The notes under the pieces: generated by a model | What the model saw: the letters and a program-made list of their open reading frames with translations, nothing else | Database searches by the model: none | What the model was told of the DNA's origin: nothing | Source: Moniliella sp. 'wahieum' | Lineage: Eukaryota; Basidiomycota; Moniliellomycetes; Moniliellales; Moniliellaceae | Direction: 5' to 3' | Length of the DNA: 20,000 bases | Assembly: GCA_003971905.1 (NCBI GenBank) | Contig: RSEE01000112.1 | Location: forward strand, 1-20,000 | In this document: positions 18,490-20,000 of the stretch, one piece after another | How positions within the stretch are numbered: the stretch's first letter is position 1 | How the letters are laid out: every line of letters begins with the position of its first letter | Position numbers and translations under genes: made by a program

Positions 18490-18570
18490 ATATTGTTGTG
18501 TACTATATGGAGGGGGGTGGTCCCGAGGACAAAAATATGGAAATCCTTTTTTCGCCATTTTATGGCGGGA
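18490..18570 (+). promoter_or_regulatory. Candidate rRNA (Pol I) promoter-proximal region
   Basis: After the last spacer repeat there is an AT-rich patch (TATTGTTGTGTACTATATGG), the 13-mer AAAAATATGGAAA (18531-18543, also just after the 28S) and a perfect hairpin CGCCAT-TTT-ATGGCG (18553-18567). The position fits a promoter for the next rDNA unit with an upstream terminator copy. No start site can be read from sequence alone. Confidence 0.35.
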
Positions 18571-20000
18571 GTAGGGTTCTGTAGGCTTTTCTGAGGGGTT
18601 ATCTCTGGCTCCTGCGTTGGATGACGGTGCAGAACCGTGGTTGGCTGGGCAATTTGCGTACATCTGGGTACTCGCTTCTGAGCGACGAGACGGAATAACG
18701 CGAGCCGCTTGGTTGGCCATGGGACTGCTCAGTGTTGCCAGGCGCGGCGGACGAATGGTGTATTGGGCTCCTGCAGTTGTGCCCCCTTCGGGTGGTAAGA
18801 TAGGAGGAAGCTCTGACTGGTTGTTGGTACTTGTGCCGGCTGCTGTCCGTGTTTGTCTGCATCGTCGGTACGGCTCCTGGGATTTCTAGGGGGTTTGTCT
18901 GGTGCGGGAGTCGTGTTCTGCTGGGCGCTGTTGGTGCTTGGTTGGTGTGGTGGTCGAGGCATTGGGTGAGTGTGTGCAATTGGGAATTTATTGCTAATTG
19001 TGCACGCTGGCCTGGTGCCGGTGCTGCTGCAGCGGCTGGGAATTAATGGAGACTGGCGGGATGCCCCATGCTTGGTTGGTTGGCTGGTTGGTTGGCTGAT
19101 TGGTTGGCTGGTTGGTTGCTCTGCAGGATTGCTGCCGGACTGCCATGCTGCCAGGTGGCTCTGCTGCTTGGTTGCGTGGTGTGCATAGTGGCTTTTCTGC
19201 AGGACAGCTGGTTGGTTGGTGGTCAGTTGGTTGGTCAGTTGGCTGATTGGTTGGCTGGTGGTTGCTCTGCAGGATTTGCTGCCGGACTGCCATGCTGCCA
19301 GGTGGCTCTGCTGCTTGGTTGCGTGGTGTGCATAGTGGTTTTCTGCAGGACAGCTGGTTGGTTGGTTGGTCAGTTGGTTGGTTGGCTGCTCTGCAGGATT
19401 GCTGCCGGGCTGCCATGTTTGCTGGGTGGCTCTGCGCTTGGTTGCGTGGTTGCGCGGTGGCTGTTCTGCAGGACGGCTGGTTGGTTTGTTTTCTTGGTTG
19501 GTTTGCAGGCCTGCGGCTGGATGGCTGCGCGGCTGGGTGGCTCTGCTGCTTGGTTGCGTCGTCGCTTGGTTGCTTGCCGGCAGGACAGCCGCGACGACGA
19601 ATTCCCCTCTGGTTGGCTGCATTTTGTGGCGGGCGGAAGCGGTGGTCGAGGCGCTGGGTCAGTGTGTGCAGGGGGGATTTCTTTTCCCTGTGGATGCTGG
19701 CGTGGTGCCCTGCCCACAGCTACGGCACGGCGCGAGAGGCTGCTAATTGGAAAATACTTTGGATGCATCTCGCCACCTAGTGTCTGGGCCGGGGGCTGTC
19801 TACGGCAGCCACTCGTAACCGGGCGCTATGGCGGGGGTGAGTTGTTGTTTGGGCTTGTGGGATCGGCCTCCCGCGCGGGAGGCTGGCTGGAGTAGGTTGT
19901 GGATGGGCTTGCCGTTGGCTTGTCCTGACACTTGTTGGATTGTGACGCTGGGGGGCGCAAGCTCCTTGGCAAGGCATTGGTTGCCGCGCTGACCCTTGCG
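18571..20000 (+). other. Probable 5' external transcribed spacer before an 18S gene outside the window
   Basis: Composition changes to G/T-rich, with no open frame that is not a repeat product and no 18S start visible. Position after the 5S and IGS2 suggests the 5' ETS. A segment at about 18953-19060 (GGTCGAGGC.TTGGGTGAGTGTGTGCA...) resembles 19638-19755. Confidence 0.4.
19066..19520. repeat. TTGG-rich tandem repeat, ~125-150-bp units
   Basis: GCTCTGCAGGATTGCTGCCGGACTGCCATGCTGCCAGGTGGCTCTGCTGCTTGGTTGCGTGG recurs at about 19119, 19264 and 19389, separated by (TTGG)n / GGTTGGCTGATTGG stretches. Long frames on both strands (Asn-Gln-Pro-Thr on minus) come from this repeat. Confidence 0.88.

Noticed and set aside
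18729..19622. Minus-strand frame rich in Asn-Gln-Pro-Thr and plus-strand frames rich in Trp-Leu-Val-Gly
   Set aside because: Both are translations of (TTGG)n tandem repeats in the presumed ETS.

Overview
This window looks like GC-rich nuclear DNA from a fungus, most likely a basidiomycete. Three things support that. The 5S rRNA is of the basidiomycete type and sits downstream of the large-subunit rRNA (28S) gene on the same strand, inside the rDNA spacer. The one convincing protein gene is split by short GT...AG introns. That gene resembles the telomere-linked RecQ helicase (TLH) genes of fungal chromosome ends. I cannot name a genus.

Layout from left to right. (1) 1-190: a short cassette C1 with two hairpins and a degenerate CCCTAA-like tract. 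(2) 400-800: an 18/21-bp minisatellite. (3) about 1038-2010: subtelomeric repeat A, copy 1. (4) 2300-8967, minus strand: a ~6.7-kb gene. Read N- to C-terminus it has a proline/alanine-rich head with a 20-residue repeat, a zinc-finger region resembling OrsD/DUF3505, a tyrosine recombinase-like domain, a RecQ-type DExH helicase, and a zinc-binding tail. (5) 9003-9060: a G-tract cluster just upstream of its start. (6) 9500-14520: a mosaic of repeats, B (partial, B1, B2) and A (copy 2), with a ~165-bp tandem repeat and a GGT tract between them. (7) 14526-14654: cassette C2, joined directly to (8) a 5'-truncated 28S rRNA (14655-15182). (9) IGS1 with tandem repeats, then 5S rRNA (15712-15828). (10) A long IGS2 of tandem and duplicated repeats, then (11) from about 18430 a region that is probably the Pol I promoter and 5' external transcribed spacer. 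Its 18S gene would lie beyond the window.

The most economical reading is an rDNA array next to a chromosome end. The terminal 28S copy was broken at the GGGA/TAAC position and capped by telomere-like sequence. Subtelomeric DNA carrying the helicase/recombinase gene lies outside it, and the gene is transcribed toward the inferred chromosome end. The fusion of a tyrosine recombinase with a RecQ helicase at this place is the most interesting object here. It could be a selfish, site-specific subtelomeric or rDNA element, but mobility is an inference.

One caution applies throughout. The helicase gene needs several one-base corrections, mostly in homopolymers, to read through, and the 28S segment lacks single bases at universally conserved places. 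Either both are decaying copies or the assembly carries uncorrected long-read indels.
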